Shown here one piece after another: positions 62,077 to 64,000 of a stretch of DNA of 64,000 bases. A program made the translations under genes and the position numbers. The DNA is from Vespa crabro (lineage: Eukaryota > Arthropoda > Insecta > Hymenoptera > Vespidae). Each line of letters starts with the position of its first letter. Position 1 is the first letter of the stretch. The notes beneath the pieces are model-generated. The model was not told the DNA's origin. It made no database searches and worked only from the letters and a program-made list of their open reading frames with translations. The stretch covers positions 4,852,501 to 4,916,500 of the forward strand of contig NC_060973.1 in NCBI RefSeq assembly GCF_910589235.1, read 5' to 3'.

Positions 62077-64000
62077 ATGGCCATCAAAGAGAGTGAAATT
62101 TCGAATTTGGACGAATTGATAACAAATTTTAAGATATTATGTTTGGTAAAAAAAGAACGGAATATTGACACTATATCATCGCAACAATCTGTTGCATCTT
62201 ACTCGGAACTCAAACAGGAACCTGCCAATTGTAAAACGAATGATGATTCTAATCTATATATACCTAATGATGTATATAAGGAGATTACTTCATTTTTGAA
62301 GTGGCCAATGAATACAAAAGAAGATGTTCTTAAAGTGGACAAGAAAAACAACGTTATTAACCATTTTAAAACTACATATACAATTGAATTGCTTAACATA
62401 GAAAAACAAATATTTACCATTTCTAAAACAGCAAAAATTATAATTATAAAAAGTTTTGAATTTTCATGCATATGTAAAGATTCTCAAACGAGATATTGTT
62501 TTTTTTGCAAACAAAAAGTATCTGATAATTTACAAATGTTTTATGAACATATACATACTTTTACACATATACAAAATCTTAAAAAAATAATATTGCACCA
62601 TAAGTGCTTCGATATAGCATTAAAGCATATGGAAGAAACTAATAATTACTGGGAATGTTATAAGTGTGAAATGTTATTATTAAAATATCATGAGAATATG
62701 AAACTACATAATAGAAATAAAACGGATAAGAAAATATTTTCAGATTGCTGTGAACAATCCAAAAGTCAATGTAACCATCTTTTGAAAGAATTTGACAACT
62801 ATTGGTATAATATTCATCAGTATGCTTGTATACCTTGTAAGAAACAATTTAAATTCAAATTAAGTTTTTTATATCATATTGATAATTTACATAAACATGC
62901 AAAAAATATTGTATATGATTTTTGCTTACCATGTGCATTATTATGGATTTCAAATGGAAGGGAATATTGTTCTTCATTTTCAATACATTGTAGGAATGAA
63001 ATGCATAAATTTTTGATAAATAGCCTAGATTTTGTAATTGGAGAATTACCTTCGCGTGCAAAAGAATTACTTGAACACGTAGAAGAGACTGCAGAAAACT
63101 TATTCAAATTATCAGAAACTGCATTAAAATCTGACTTAATAGAAAAAAACTTTTTAAATCCATTAAAATCTTTATTAAATACTGAGTTCCCTAGATTAAA
63201 AATGTATCCATTTGGATCAAGAATAGCAGGCTTAGGCTTTGCAAGTAGTGATGTAGATATATTTATTGACTGTGGTAAATGTTTTTTTTTTTCTTTTTTT
63301 CTTTATGAGAAAATATGTCATATAGCCATTTAAAAACCAAAAATGTTTATTACAGAAGGGATTGCGTATGAATGCAACAACTACTATAGATTATCATCTA
63401 TAAGAAATTATATGGATATTATCAAAAAATGTTTACAGGAAGACAAAGATATATGGGATGTGCAAGAAATATTGAAAAAGACTAGAGTACCTATTATAAA
63501 ATTAAGACATAGACAAACTGGATTACAATGTGATCTTTCCTTTTCTAATGGCTTATCAGTTGAAAATACTAAATTAATTAAGTAAGTTTCTTATGGTATA
63601 TTGCTTAGTTAAAAGCTTATTCATTTTCTTATATAATCTTCTAATTTTCTTAGATCCATTAATAAAGCATGTCCACAAGGTAGAAAATTAATTTTATTTG
63701 TTAAAAAGTGGCTATCTCGCTGTAGTTTACCAGGTTATCATTGTATTACGAATTATGCTCTTGCCTGGCTTGTTATATTTTATTTACAAATTGAAAAGTT
63801 TTTACCAAGCATTGATACTTTAATAAAGCGAAAAAATAAATCAAAACTTATTTCTGGTGAGATAATATAATGAATTTACATAGTTTACGAATGTAAATTT
63901 TCTTTATACTATATGTAGATAAATGACTATGATTGGTTTCTTGTTTTAAAGTCTGACCTTTTTTGTAGGTTGGGAAACTGGAGTCGACCATGACATTCAA
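62077..64000 (+). CDS. Terminal nucleotidyltransferase, Tailor/TUTase-like (cut by window end)
   Basis: Exons 62077-63274, 63356-63581, 63654-63856 and 63969 onward; the frame is still open at the right edge. The N-terminal 330 residues carry several Cys/His pairs that look like degenerate zinc fingers (RYCFFCKQKVSDNLQMFYEH, YWECYKCEML, YACIPCKKQFKFKLSFLYHI, FCLPCALLW). The nucleotidyltransferase core follows, with FGSRIAGLGFASSDVDIFID giving the GS motif and the first two catalytic Asp, and GLQCDLSFSNG the third. ITNYALAWLVIFYLQ begins the PAP-associated region. This is the non-canonical poly(A)/poly(U) polymerase family. The order fits insect Tailor, which uridylates RNAs including mirtron hairpins. 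TUT1 is the alternative, but I see no RRM before the core. The C-terminus is missing from the window. Confidence 0.82.

Noticed and set aside
1..64000. tRNA, rRNA, CRISPR, intact transposase or viral genes
   Set aside because: I scanned by eye for T-loop signatures (GGTTCGA), repeated spacers and transposase or polymerase motifs. The few GGTTCGA hits (near 2535 and 5140) lack a partner A-box or cloverleaf. A tRNAscan and Rfam run would settle the RNA part.

Overview
This window is nuclear DNA from an insect. The evidence is many short GT-AG introns, AT-rich non-coding sequence dense in (TA)n and (GA/CT)n microsatellites, and a gene set that includes a ZAD-C2H2 zinc finger protein (an arthropod-expanded class), Staufen with a split second dsRBD, and a Tailor-like terminal nucleotidyltransferase. 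The AT-rich background with sharp GC-richer patches (about 1-6.6 kb and 41-42.9 kb) and compact introns suggest a hymenopteran, perhaps a bee. That last step is inference from composition and style, not a database match.

Layout, left to right. (1) 0.4-4.3 kb, minus: a possible spliced gene put together here from four short exons with compatible phases; the product is not recognised. (2) 5.4-6.6 kb, minus: an intronless, GC-rich Glu/Arg coiled-coil gene resembling the axonemal protein MNS1. (3) 8.0-9.6 kb, minus: mitochondrial acyl carrier protein (NDUFAB1) with two alternative middle exons. (4) 14.4-17.9 kb, minus: staufen. (5) 22.9-27.5 kb, minus: Integrator subunit 6. (6) 29.3-31.7 kb, plus: a MANSC plus LDL-receptor-A membrane protein resembling LRP11. 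(7) 32.8-38.6 kb, minus: TBC1D9-type Rab GAP in 19 exons. (8) 39.8-40.5 kb, plus: CFAP20/Bug22. (9) 42.5-45.5 kb, plus: ZAD zinc finger protein. (10) 51.9-56.3 kb, plus: nicotinate phosphoribosyltransferase with an in-frame 62-codon extra exon. (11) 58.0 kb, plus: SMCO4-like small membrane protein. (12) 59.4-60.4 kb, plus: SDF2-like MIR protein of the ER. (13) 62.1 kb to the right edge, plus: terminal nucleotidyltransferase, cut by the window end.

The genes are mostly unrelated housekeeping or developmental functions: respiration and lipoate synthesis, NAD synthesis, ER folding, RNA localisation, snRNA/mRNA 3' processing, RNA tailing and Rab GTPase control. Two (MNS1-like and CFAP20) belong to cilia or sperm axonemes. 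I saw no operon-like cluster, CRISPR array, defence island or intact transposon. For every multi-exon gene that is complete in the window, the exon lengths read from splice sites sum to a multiple of three, which supports the models. The observations most worth following are the paired NDUFAB1 exons separated by only 42 bases, the NAPRT cassette exon beside the active site, the four-exon unknown gene, and three large palindromes (12.7, 29.9 and 46.5 kb).
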